64,000 nucleotides of DNA, taken from positions 62,001-126,000 of the forward strand of contig NBIV01000007.1 of NCBI GenBank assembly GCA_003194525.1, in the 5' to 3' direction. Shown one piece after another: positions 47,619-56,720 of this stretch (within the stretch, counting starts at the first letter, position 1; every line of letters begins with the position of its first letter). The notes under the pieces are model-generated. The model was not told the DNA's origin, made no database searches, and was given only the letters and a program-made list of their open reading frames with translations. Position numbers and translations under genes: made by a program. This DNA comes from Gracilariopsis chorda (taxonomy: Eukaryota > Rhodophyta > Florideophyceae > Gracilariales > Gracilariaceae).

Positions 47619-49661
47619 CTACGAATCACCATTTGTCTGGTGTCGTTTCCATCGTTTTGCAGCTTCCAACAGCTTGTTGCCAACTCCTTCAACGCTCGTC
47701 TCCTCCTCTCGAAACACAACCTGCCAGTACTCCTCACCCCCTGCGACACCTTTCCGCACTTTCTTCACCTTTCGGGGAAGCAACTTCTTCGCACGTGCCA
47801 CATAGCCTTCCTTATCACTTGCATCATCAACAGAATTCTCCTCCCAATGAAGCCATTTGTTTGCCATGTCAAATGCATCTTCACGCCATTGCTCGCTATT
47901 ATCTTTCCTAGCAATTGCTTCCTCACGCAAAGCGTTCACACTCCGTTCGTAAACTCTTCTGATAGCGTCGTTTGCAGCATGTAACTCTTCCATCATCTTA
48001 ATGTAAGCCAACCAGACTGCTGAATGTGGCTTCGAACTTATATATCCTTCAAAGCGTCGAACCGCAGAAGATTCGTCTTCTAATTTTAGGACATCCGCCA
48101 ACTTTTCCCACAGATTAGTAGACGAGCTGAGTTCTTCAATAGACGTGGCCAATTCAAGAACTGATCTCGCGCGGTGCGTCTCGCCGAGGCGTAACTCTAG
48201 GTCTGCAAGTGCAAGAAAAGCAGGCTCATATGTTGGGTTACGTGTCAGCCAGTTCTCGTATATCTTCCGAACGCGATCAAACTCTCCCAGCGAGAGTTCA
48301 AGTTCAATATATCTTTCATACAGACTGTGCTTTTCGGGAAGGACACCCAACCCAGTACCGTAAATCTTACGAGCAGCTGGAAGGTTCTTGTTTCGTACCT
48401 CAGCCTGTGCGTAATACATCCAAAGCTTACCGAATGAGAATTTACGATGTCGCTTCGGTACTCGATCAATACATCTTTTATACACCTTAATGGCCGCCTG
48501 CAAATTCTCACAAGCCAGCTCCTCCCATACTGCATACGAAATCCAGATGTAAATGTAGCGACTCCAGGATGGTTTTGTGGCTACAGGGGGAGAATTGGAA
48601 ACCGCGCGCTCATAAACTTTTCGGATACGATCAGCAGAGGATGCTGACTCTTCAAGTTGAAGAAGGTCGAACCAAGTATCATATTCAGTGGGACTCTTAT
48701 CTAAAATAGCCTCGTACGAGTTACGCTTCTTCGATGATAGCAATGAATCTAATGCTTCTCTTTCGCCATGACGCTTTTCGAAATTGGTGAATGACTGATG
48801 CAACTCCGGAGATTCAGTTTCTGAGAACTCTCCTGTAGCGTATTGATAGATAGCCCTAGCACGCTTCATCTGCTTCTGTCGTTCTTCAAACTTCGCAAAG
48901 GAAAGAAAGAAAGGCGGCGCGAGCTGTGATGTCGACAATGCTTCCGTTGCTCTCTCGAAAACATGGCGCGCACGAGCGAGTTCTTCCTGTCTTTCTTCAA
49001 ACTTCGCATACTTAACGTATGAATGGGATGTAGGATGGACATTTACGAGCTGCTCATATACCTTTCTGGCGTTATCACTGCGACCATGACGCAGTTCAAA
49101 GCGTACAAACGCGAAGTAGGCTGAGTTCTCTGGGAACCACTTCATCCATCGCTGGTACACAAGGCGAGCAAGAGTTAGTTGTCCCAACATCTCTTCCATG
49201 TGAGCGTACTTGAGCCAGATCTGATCAACTCTGGGCAACAGCGCAACGGCTCTGTCAAAGACATTTCTCGCATGATTGATGAAACGGTGGCGCATTTCCA
49301 TCTCTGCGTAGTTCAGCCAAATCACAGGGTTGCGATAATCATTGTCAATAGCTCGCTCCCATATTGAACGGGCTCGCACAAACTCATTCTGTTCTTCTTC
49401 CCATCGCGCGTATCGAATCCAGAGCGGTGAATGTGAGCGATTGCGGACGATTCGCATTTCATACTGCTTTCGTTCGTTTCGTTGGTAGTCAAGCAGCTCT
49501 TCACTATCGGCGATTTGCTGCTTTGGAATCGGCACGGCGTGTTCTTTGCGTTCCCATGCCTCTCGCAAAAGCTGTTCAGCTGTTATCTGAATTTTTGCTG
49601 GAGCTTTGCTTTTGACTCGATTGGCGCTCTGACTTCGAACATGGGAAGGAACCAGGTCCAT
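47619..49661 (-). CDS. CLF1: crooked-neck/CLF1 pre-mRNA splicing factor
   Basis: A 680-residue spliceosome scaffold of the Prp19-associated (NineTeen) complex, needed for tri-snRNP joining and catalytic activation. It consists of a series of HAT (half-a-TPR) repeats, each with the W-x2-Y-A-x2-E pattern followed by ARxVFERA: WIRYARWEEEQ, WLNYAEMEMRH, WLKYAHMEEML, YVKYAKFEERQ and so on. The N-terminus VKSKAPAKIQITAEQLLREA is the conserved family opening, so the Met at 49661, only a few residues before it, is right. Length agrees with yeast Clf1 (687) and human CRNKL1. Single exon. Its presence fits the spliced genes in the window. Confidence 0.95.
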   Translation of the reverse strand: MDLVPSHVRSQSANRVKSKAPAKIQITAEQLLREAWERKEHAVPIPKQQIADSEELLDYQRNERKQYEMRIVRNRSHSPLWIRYARWEEEQNEFVRARSIWERAIDNDYRNPVIWLNYAEMEMRHRFINHARNVFDRAVALLPRVDQIWLKYAHMEEMLGQLTLARLVYQRWMKWFPENSAYFAFVRFELRHGRSDNARKVYEQLVNVHPTSHSYVKYAKFEERQEELARARHVFERATEALSTSQLAPPFFLSFAKFEERQKQMKRARAIYQYATGEFSETESPELHQSFTNFEKRHGEREALDSLLSSKKRNSYEAILDKSPTEYDTWFDLLQLEESASSADRIRKVYERAVSNSPPVATKPSWSRYIYIWISYAVWEELACENLQAAIKVYKRCIDRVPKRHRKFSFGKLWMYYAQAEVRNKNLPAARKIYGTGLGVLPEKHSLYERYIELELSLGEFDRVRKIYENWLTRNPTYEPAFLALADLELRLGETHRARSVLELATSIEELSSSTNLWEKLADVLKLEDESSAVRRFEGYISSKPHSAVWLAYIKMMEELHAANDAIRRVYERSVNALREEAIARKDNSEQWREDAFDMANKWLHWEENSVDDASDKEGYVARAKKLLPRKVKKVRKGVAGGEEYWQVVFREEETSVEGVGNKLLEAAKRWKRHQTNGDS

Positions 49662-50654
49662 GACGATGACTGGGTGTTTTCTATGAATCCGTTCCTGTTC
49701 TTTAAAATGTACACGATGTGGAAAGAGAAGCTTGTTTCAGAGAAAGCTCCTTACAATGAGGGCTGCAGAGGCGCCTTCACTGAACGATAGATACAAACCT
49801 GCGCTCTATTCGACAGGGCTCAGGAGCAGTCCTACCCTTGGCAGATACGGGTCTAAGACAGAGAAAGGTTCGAGGATCCCCATTTGCGTTCGTGCTAACG
49901 TTGGATTCTTTGGCGCCCTTCGTCTGAACAGATCATGGCTTTGTATACACAGTGTGTACAAACTTGCGTGATAAAAAAGGTCTGTTTGTGAACAAATTTT
50001 GCACTTTCCGTACAGTTTTTAATAAGGTTTAACAGCTCGAAAGCCTTAGTTATGACACATAGGATACAAGGGTATCACCAAGCAAGGGCTTCAATTTTGG
50101 TGTCTGGAGGGCAGTCCTGCGCCAGTGGTGGCGGACTGTCTTTGAATCGCACACCGCCGAGCCCTTCGTTTGCAGCGACGTCAACGACTCACTGTTTCCG
50201 TTATCTATAACAGATCTCGAGAATGGATCCCTTCGCGCATCAAAATTTGAATGAATTGTCGGGCCATGTGGTCTCGCAAGCGCGCCAAATCCGCGCGACA
50301 ACAAGAATGGGTTGACGCGTGAGAATTGTTGATGCGTTGATCCTGTTACCCTGTACAAGGGTAACGTACCGTACCCTTGGTGCTGAGGTTAAGGCTATTG
50401 ACGATCACAGGCCAACAAAGAAGCTCCCCAAGCGAACGGTAAGCATCATTCTAATGCTTGGTGGCGCTTCTGCAATCCGTGTCTTCCGAAGTCCTCTTCA
50501 ACAAATCTGGAGCCGTGCTTGAGAAGAGTTCTGCCCGTCACGCCGCACCCAACAACCACCCACAGAGCTGCACTACATGATCTGTCTCACAGTAGCGTTT
50601 TGAACAAGGACACAGACGTCGCCAGTCGCCTTCTCTCTACTATTTGTGTGCGTC
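49662..50654. other. divergent spacer with promoter palindromes
   Basis: CLF1 (minus) and the ARM-like gene (plus) diverge here. CCTACCCTTGG lies about 170 bases upstream of CLF1. GTTACCC...GGGTAAC (50345-50365) with an adjoining GTACCCTTGG lies about 290 bases upstream of the plus gene. A GTAAGC donor at 50431 may mark a 5-prime leader intron. A Met-started 49-codon plus frame at 49640 overlaps the CLF1 start in antisense and is unproven. Confidence 0.4.
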
Positions 50655-52349
50655 ATGCGGCTCCTCAAACGTGAAGGGAGTTCGGCATCTCGCTGGGAAA
50701 ACCATCCCGAAGTTCCAGCAACGAACGTGGTTGAGCATGAAGTCACGGTTCTGCCAGAGTCTCAACGCAGACCGGATAGACCTCGCTTGCTCAGTCGCAC
50801 GGGAACATCCTCACCCGTATCTCCTGCTCGCTCCTCAGACGTACTGAGCACTTCGACAGGGGGGGTGTCGGATTTGTTTCATGAGGAGCTTGAGATATTC
50901 GAGGACTCTCGAGAACCTGACACACTTGCTTCTTCTTCACTTGGCAGTCGCTCTTCGTTCAGGCGGAGTGGTCGTGGCTTCGAACCTAAATCACAGCCTT
51001 CGTCTCCAGCTCAACACGACAATGAATTCCCAAGGAGGCACAGTGAACACCGAACATCTTCAAGCAGTATTGCTGCGTTGACATCTCTCATGGAGCTAGC
51101 AAGAACGCCTTCGGCTCTAGTAGACAGAGCCCGAGCACAACGTCGACAAACTACAAAGGAAAGCGTTCGAGAGCGAGCCAAAGACTTTGCGAAACAACTT
51201 GAACGAAGCGAGAGTGCAGCTTCGGCGTATTCTGTGATATCTAGTCTGAGTGACTTTGCGTTTGCCGTGGTAGAACTCACAGCACTACTTGAACGACAAG
51301 AAGCACTTGATGACTTTGGTGCGTTCAGGAAAATGGTGGAGCTGCAGAATACGTTCATTCAACATGCCGGTATACAGAGGATTGTATGTTCAGTTCTGGG
51401 CTCATTGAGAATCGACGAAAGCACTGGTGGTCTGAAGATCGCAATGATGTTAACCGTTGATACAATAGTACAATCATTGCGATTACATGAGCGTGATTCT
51501 GGTATTTGTAAGGCCGGTATACGCGCGCTTACTTCACTGTCAAACATGAACGATGTTCGTTCCAGGATTATTCCAAGTTGCAATGCGATCGGTGTTGCTG
51601 TTGAATGCATGGAGCTTCACGCTGGTGATGAAGGTGTTCAGTCAGATGGAACCCGATTCCTTTCTCATGCGTCTCTCCATTCAGAGACAAACAAGTCGCA
51701 AATCGCAATGCATGGTGGTCTTCGTCGTGCCGTGCGCGCAGCACTTGAGTTTCCTGCTAGTCGAGTGCTGCACACTCATGTAAGCACCATACTGCGCAAT
51801 ATCACGGTGGGTCGCCCGGATGTTGTGGCGCAAGCAGAGATACTGAACAGCGTTGAAGCTTTGCTCGACACCTTGAAGCTACATGGGCAGGCGTCTATGA
51901 CGGCGGTACACGCCCTGGCAGCTTTGCATCATCTGACGACGTCCATGGAAACTATTAAGCGGATTGTTCGTTATCAGAGTTGGGAAAGTGTTTTGATGGG
52001 TACGGCGAAGCGACACAGCGGGAAGGCAACGGTTCAAACACTTGCAATGGCTGTTGCAGGTAGTGTGGCGGCCGCAGACGGGCCGACTGCACAGGTTAAA
52101 CTAGCTCATGCTGGCGCTATCAAGATAGCTTTAACTGCAATGCACCGATTCGTGAATAGAAGCGCTGTTTTGTTCACTGGTGCTCGACTAGTGAAGGTTT
52201 TGCTTGTTGGATTCCATAATGCGATGGATGAGGTGAAACAATGCGGAGGAACTGAGAGGTTACTAGACATACTATATTGTACAGTAGTCACACCTACGTT
52301 TGTTGAAGAACGATATAGTGGTTATTCGGATGTTTTCGACAATCCTTGA
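50655..52349 (+). CDS. armadillo-like helical-repeat protein, function unknown
   Basis: 564 residues from the Met at 50655; the frame starts nine bases earlier at GTG. The first 150 residues are Ser/Arg-rich and disordered-looking, with several RRxS/SRS sites. From about residue 230 onward the sequence forms short hydrophobic helices in threes: LKIAMMLTVDTIVQSLRLH, GICKAGIRALTSLSNMNDV, LHTHVSTILRNITVGRP, MTAVHALAALHHLTTSMETI and LIFTGARLVKVLL-type endings, the pattern of ARM/HEAT solenoids. Such proteins act as protein-binding scaffolds. No closer family recognised. Confidence 0.75.
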   Translation: MRLLKREGSSASRWENHPEVPATNVVEHEVTVLPESQRRPDRPRLLSRTGTSSPVSPARSSDVLSTSTGGVSDLFHEELEIFEDSREPDTLASSSLGSRSSFRRSGRGFEPKSQPSSPAQHDNEFPRRHSEHRTSSSSIAALTSLMELARTPSALVDRARAQRRQTTKESVRERAKDFAKQLERSESAASAYSVISSLSDFAFAVVELTALLERQEALDDFGAFRKMVELQNTFIQHAGIQRIVCSVLGSLRIDESTGGLKIAMMLTVDTIVQSLRLHERDSGICKAGIRALTSLSNMNDVRSRIIPSCNAIGVAVECMELHAGDEGVQSDGTRFLSHASLHSETNKSQIAMHGGLRRAVRAALEFPASRVLHTHVSTILRNITVGRPDVVAQAEILNSVEALLDTLKLHGQASMTAVHALAALHHLTTSMETIKRIVRYQSWESVLMGTAKRHSGKATVQTLAMAVAGSVAAADGPTAQVKLAHAGAIKIALTAMHRFVNRSAVLFTGARLVKVLLVGFHNAMDEVKQCGGTERLLDILYCTVVTPTFVEERYSGYSDVFDNP

Positions 52350-52936
52350 AGACCTTTAGTGGTGCTAACACAAGTAATGTAATCTATAAAGCGCTGTCTA
52401 CATCACCACCGCTAATGGTTCTTCACAGAACGTCTATGTTCAAAAACACGGACTTTCTTTGGTGTAGCAGTCACCAAATCAACATTCTGCTGAAACATCT
52501 CCCACCGAGTCCGTACTTGCGGTAGAAAGGCTGTATCCAGCTCGCCAGGGGATAGGGGTTAGGATTGCTAGCAAGCTAATCTCTCTCTAATAGAGATGTT
52601 GAGACAAAAAGTTACAAGGGCAGAAGATAGTCAAAACGTGAATTTAAATCCAACCATTTTCGTTATTTACCGAGGACACCGGCTCTATTCTCTTGTTGTC
52701 TCGGCTATCGGACCAAGAGCAACCGCAGTCCGTAATTTAAATGAAATACCACAACGCCCGATACCAGCCATTCCTGAAGTCACAGTTGCCACCGCGCAGC
52801 ATCTCCAAAACTTGCTTTATGCTGGACTGCGACAGCTGAGACATACCACTGTTGTTTGCATCGGCACAGGCCATCAAGAAGCGGAGCTCGCCTTCACCGG
52901 AATAACCAGTAGGGACGTTACCTATCCGCGTAATTA
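52350..52936. other. spacer with unresolved small frames on both strands
   Basis: Contains the palindrome TTGCTAGCAA (52565-52574) next to GGGGTTAGG. A plus frame (52596-52937) and a minus frame (about 53060-52737, Met-started, reading ALITRIGNVPTGYSGEGEL...) both look partly protein-like; only one can be real and neither has a domain. Confidence 0.35.
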
Positions 52937-54142
52937 ATGCATCAAGGCTTCGTTCTACCACCTGCATCGAGGTTAAACTCATACAGCTTGAGGCGCGGGT
53001 TCGTTCAGACCAAGCGCTACCAAATAAGAGCGACAAGTGATAACCCCGCCCACACAGATGTCCTCGTGCAGCTGGCCAATGCAGTACGGGCATGGCAATG
53101 TCGCACCAAGTCTCCATCTACCTGGCTTCCGACGGATTCCCTAACAAGACGCTGTGATGTAGCTAGGGAGCTGCAACTGAGTTACTTAATCAAGAAGGCT
53201 GGTGGATACCGACAGGTTCAGAACTTACTGAATCTCCGCCCAGCGACGTCCTCAACGCAAACCTACCAGATTAACGAGCTTGAAGAAATGGCAATATTGT
53301 TGCGTTCACTCTCTCAGCAGAATGGATTACCGCCGTTGGAGGAATACTTTCCGTCTCGACGTCAAATTCGTCAGATGTCACCTACTTTAGCAAACCGCAT
53401 CGCTTCTTTTCCTGGCCGAGGCGGCTACGGAAGACTTTTGGAATACGTTAAAGACGGCATTCACCCGTCAACTTCAACTCAAAATGTGTCGCAATGGAGT
53501 ACAGATCGAGGTGAGCTGCGAGAATGGGGAGTATGGACATCGAAAGAGCTTATTCTGGAAAGACTGGCGACTTTCCAAAGTCATTCTCGAGTTTTGCCAC
53601 GTCTGTGCTCCTTACCAAGCAGTATTTCCTGTGCCGTACAAAGGCAAGGAGGCGCTGCATTATTCGCACAACAGCATAACCTAATTCTCGAGAAAGACTT
53701 CGAGAAGATGTCACGGCTTTCGACAGTAGTCAGATGGCTTTCCGACGTGGTTGAAGAAGATTATCCCGCGCATCTTCCATACGGGGACAGAATCCGTCTG
53801 CAAGCAGAAACGCCCCCAACATTCCCCAGCTCCAACTATGTGCGAAAGTGCGGGATGGAGGTGAACATACAACGATGCGGTGGTCGGCGATCACTAGCCC
53901 TGCGGCTCGGCTTTGCTTCGGAATATGCTATCAAAGGCCTGCGAATGGGACCACTTTCAGTGCGCTTCGCGGCGGATTTACTCGATTTCGCAATGGATAC
54001 AGTAATCGTGTCAAAGGACGGCAGTATTGCAATACCTTCGGCAGATTATCTTCGAGAAGCTGGGAAATCACACTTGGTTGATGGGATTCAACTTTTCGGA
54101 GGTGAGGATACCGTAGGACGCAGACTAGGTCTAGCGACCTAA
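52937..54142 (+). CDS. probable organelle-targeted protein with repeated GG...LGL modules
   Basis: 401 residues. The N-terminus (MHQGFVLPPASRLNSYSLRR) is basic and Ser-rich, lacks acidic residues, and fits a plastid or mitochondrial transit peptide. The body contains recurring helix-turn modules of the type L-x-x-A-G...GG...(V/R)-x-x-L-(G/N)-L: LIKKAGGYRQVQNLLNLRP; IASFPGRGGYGRLLEYV; IQRCGGRRSLALRLGFAS; LREAGKSHLVDGIQLFGGEDTVGRRLGLAT. I associate such repeats with organelle-targeted nucleic-acid-binding proteins of plants and algae, but cannot name the family. Single exon. RNA or DNA binding in an organelle is inference. Confidence 0.6.
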   Translation: MHQGFVLPPASRLNSYSLRRGFVQTKRYQIRATSDNPAHTDVLVQLANAVRAWQCRTKSPSTWLPTDSLTRRCDVARELQLSYLIKKAGGYRQVQNLLNLRPATSSTQTYQINELEEMAILLRSLSQQNGLPPLEEYFPSRRQIRQMSPTLANRIASFPGRGGYGRLLEYVKDGIHPSTSTQNVSQWSTDRGELREWGVWTSKELILERLATFQSHSRVLPRLCSLPSSISCAVQRQGGAALFAQQHNLILEKDFEKMSRLSTVVRWLSDVVEEDYPAHLPYGDRIRLQAETPPTFPSSNYVRKCGMEVNIQRCGGRRSLALRLGFASEYAIKGLRMGPLSVRFAADLLDFAMDTVIVSKDGSIAIPSADYLREAGKSHLVDGIQLFGGEDTVGRRLGLAT

Positions 54143-54438
54143 AGCCTCAGATTCGAGTGCACTAAGTTACACGGTCTTGCGAGGAAGTCCAGGCAGACTG
54201 CCGCTGTAGATTACGGGGTACGATGCGCACTAGGCGTAGTTCGCATAAAACGCAGTTGTACGTTTTTTCTTACATTCGCTTGAAGTTCCTATTCATTCCC
54301 TGCCTTTGTCGTGGGTGGTTCGCTACCAGTTCTTTTGGTAGGCCGTCCTTGCATGAATCCTATTTAGAGCTTTCTCTGTACCCGAATCTCGAAGAAAAGC
54401 CCTCATGTTCAAGCCGTTTGTACGTAGTTGTTCAGTGG

Positions 54439-55941
54439 TCATTGCATTGCATTTAAGGACCTCATGTCAAGTACAAGGACCCCATACACAGGGTATTGCA
54501 GAACGCTTAGGAACAAAAGGAAAGCGTTACGCCTAGCCAGATCTTGTGCTTGATGTGCCTCTGTGTCTCTTGGGAGAATAATCCTTCGGTGAGACCTCAT
54601 GAGGAATATGCCCATTGCCGTCGCAGAATACAAAAGAACAGGATAATACAGTTGGCGAACTAGAATACCAGACAACATGGTAAGAACGACGCCAACAAAC
54701 TTGTACCCTCTGTAAGCGATGACATCCAACCAGGGTGAGGGTCTGGCATTAATAAGATAAAGTCCAAGCTTGATAATGAGCACTTCTAAAGAGAGTACAG
54801 CCAATCCCTTTGAGAAGTAGCGAGCCAATATCTCTGCTTTGAACTTATCCTGCATGCCGAAAACAAACCCAACCATGAGCACATATGTGATGAAGGACAT
54901 GAGTGGGATGTACAGGTCTGGAGCGTTAACATCATCACGAGGGGGAAGGTAGGACGTGGCACCATCACTGCCGGACCCCTCAAAATGTCCTTGATCGATT
55001 CCTCTTTGCCTACCCCAAGTGCGATTACGAAACGGAGCAAGTATGAGAAGGAGCTTCTTCAGGACGTACTTGTGATTGACGGTAAAGTAATACTTGGGCA
55101 TTCTCATAAAACTATTGAAGCTCTCCTGACCTTGGCCAAACAGCTGGTTTGTATAGCCGGCAGCCCCGGGAGCTAGAGATTGAAATAATTGCGCTCCTAT
55201 ATTCGCACCCGGGCCGCCAGCAGTAGCCATTTGCTGCATACCGGCCAGCATGTAGGGTACTGCATTTTGCATAGCTTGCATGGGAACCTGGTTGGGGAAT
55301 TGAGGTTGTGGTGTTTGTTGTGGTTGGTGCGGCTGATTGGGGTGTATGAGGTTCGGCATAGAGTGTGTGTTGGGCTCTGTAACAGTGGATTGTTGGTATT
55401 GTTGATGTGGAGGTTGAAGGAACGAAGACTGTGAAGACGGACGTGAAGACGGATGTGAAGACGGATGTGAAGACGGATGTGAAGACATATTTAAAGGCGC
55501 AAAGGTTGAAGCGGTGGTTGGGAGTGGGGGATTTTGGAGGGATCGGGTAGGACTAGAATGAAAGGATTGGTGAGGGTTGAACGAAAAAGAGTTGGAGTTG
55601 GCATCGGATGAGGGTTGGTAGTGATTTGGGTTGTAGAAATTGGGAACGGGCGGGGTGGGCGGATGTGATATGTTACTGGGCACTTGGGAGGAATGTTGAG
55701 AGAATCCGTTTTGATAATTTGAAGATGGGGGTGACGCCGTTTGGTGGGGGGCGTAAGGAGAGAATGAATCTTGTAATTTTGGTTGCGGAGCAAAGTTGGA
55801 GCGGTCTGACACTTGAGTTGGGTCCTGTACGTTTCGCGGATTTGAAAGGTAGTTTGGTGGATTGGAGGGGTTGTAGAAGGAGTTTGGATCGCGATTTCGA
55901 TGCTGCCTGTTAGGATCTTTCTGCGGCGGGTTGTTGTACAT
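54439..55941 (-). CDS. YIF1: YIF1 family ER-Golgi membrane protein
   Basis: A 500-residue partner of YIP1 that binds Ypt/Rab GTPases and works in COPII vesicle transport between ER and Golgi. The YIF1 core is clear: YYFTVNHKYVLKKLLLILAP, then a Trp-Arg pair, and SYLPPRDDVNAPDLYIPLMSF, followed by four or five membrane spans (YVLMVGFVFGM, LAVLSLEVLIIKLGLYL, FVGVVLTMLSGILV, YYPVLLYSATAMGIFLM) and a final hydrophobic stretch. The N-terminal 240 residues are an unusually long Pro/Gln/Ser/Asn-rich region with Ser-Ser-His-Pro repeats; yeast and human YIF1 have much shorter ones. Single exon. Confidence 0.93.
   Translation of the reverse strand: MYNNPPQKDPNRQHRNRDPNSFYNPSNPPNYLSNPRNVQDPTQVSDRSNFAPQPKLQDSFSPYAPHQTASPPSSNYQNGFSQHSSQVPSNISHPPTPPVPNFYNPNHYQPSSDANSNSFSFNPHQSFHSSPTRSLQNPPLPTTASTFAPLNMSSHPSSHPSSHPSSRPSSQSSFLQPPHQQYQQSTVTEPNTHSMPNLIHPNQPHQPQQTPQPQFPNQVPMQAMQNAVPYMLAGMQQMATAGGPGANIGAQLFQSLAPGAAGYTNQLFGQGQESFNSFMRMPKYYFTVNHKYVLKKLLLILAPFRNRTWGRQRGIDQGHFEGSGSDGATSYLPPRDDVNAPDLYIPLMSFITYVLMVGFVFGMQDKFKAEILARYFSKGLAVLSLEVLIIKLGLYLINARPSPWLDVIAYRGYKFVGVVLTMLSGILVRQLYYPVLLYSATAMGIFLMRSHRRIILPRDTEAHQAQDLARRNAFLLFLSVLQYPVYGVLVLDMRSLNAMQ
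55431..55486. repeat. 12-base tandem repeat in the YIF1 coding region
   Basis: About four and a half copies of GGATGTGAAGAC, encoding Ser-Ser-His-Pro units on the minus strand. In-frame length variation is expected. Confidence 0.85.
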
Positions 55942-56720
55942 GGTGAAGTGATGGGCGGCGAGAACGGGTTGGAGACGGGGATGGGGCTGTACTAGGAGCG
56001 TTCGGAGGCGCCAAAAAGAGCGGTGAATGAGGGTGGTGGCTGGAGTTTGAGGGGAGAAGAATGGACGGGGGGAGCACTGGCGGTTGGGCGTTTGGAAAGG
56101 TTGAGGGTGTTATGACTTGCAGAGACGGGACTTGCGGAGTTAGGATGAAGATGTGAGAGGAGTGAGGACTGGGGTTGGGACAGGGGGGGGGGGGCTTGGC
56201 GGAGAGAAGGGGGCTACGTGCGCTGGTGGCTGTGGACTGGCAGGTGCAGTAGTCTACAGTGGTTGATTGGATGCGGCAAGGCGTGGGAGCGGTGTACCCG
56301 CTGTACACTTCGTCGAACCGCAGGCGGACAAGTGTTGCCCACAAAAAAGAAACCGATGTGTTGTCAACGCGCACCTGAGAATTATGTTAATACTTTTGAA
56401 GCGGGCAGTTTGGTAAACACGCGCTCGACGAATCTGAGGCAAACGCTTTGTGCACTGCTTTCGACATACAAGGTCACAACGCGAACCCTTTACAACGGTA
56501 GCAACCGTAAACGCTTGCCGTTTCGCTTCGGTTTATGACCGCTTCTTGCTCCGCGCGCCGCTATCGCCGATCACCAAACCCCCTTCCGCTCCCGCCTCCC
56601 GCCTAAGCACGAATGTCGCTCGTTTCTATGCATTTCACTTCCCCCGACATTCCCACATTACCCAGCCATAGCTCGCCCGCCCTGCACTGATACCTTTCGA
56701 TCTTCTCGCTGTCAACACTC
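55942..56720. other. divergent spacer with strand asymmetry and G tract
   Basis: Between YIF1 and eIF2B-epsilon. The left half is strongly purine-rich on the plus strand, with an 11-G run near 56185. The open minus frame through it (to 56374) is compositional. No motif match beyond general promoter character. Confidence 0.4.

Noticed and set aside
47402-47911. 169-codon plus-strand frame
   Set aside because: Mostly antisense to the CLF1 3-prime coding region; no independent support.
49640-49790. 49-codon plus-strand frame antisense to the CLF1 start
   Set aside because: Protein-like composition but it overlaps the conserved CLF1 N-terminus in antisense and has no homologue in memory.
52596-53117. 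Competing small frames on both strands upstream of and overlapping 52937
   Set aside because: The minus one overlaps the targeting peptide of a better supported gene and the plus one has no domain or splice evidence.
55910-56374. Long open minus-strand frame upstream of YIF1
   Set aside because: Created by the purine-rich strand bias; Pro/Ser low complexity with no start context beyond the YIF1 Met at 55941.
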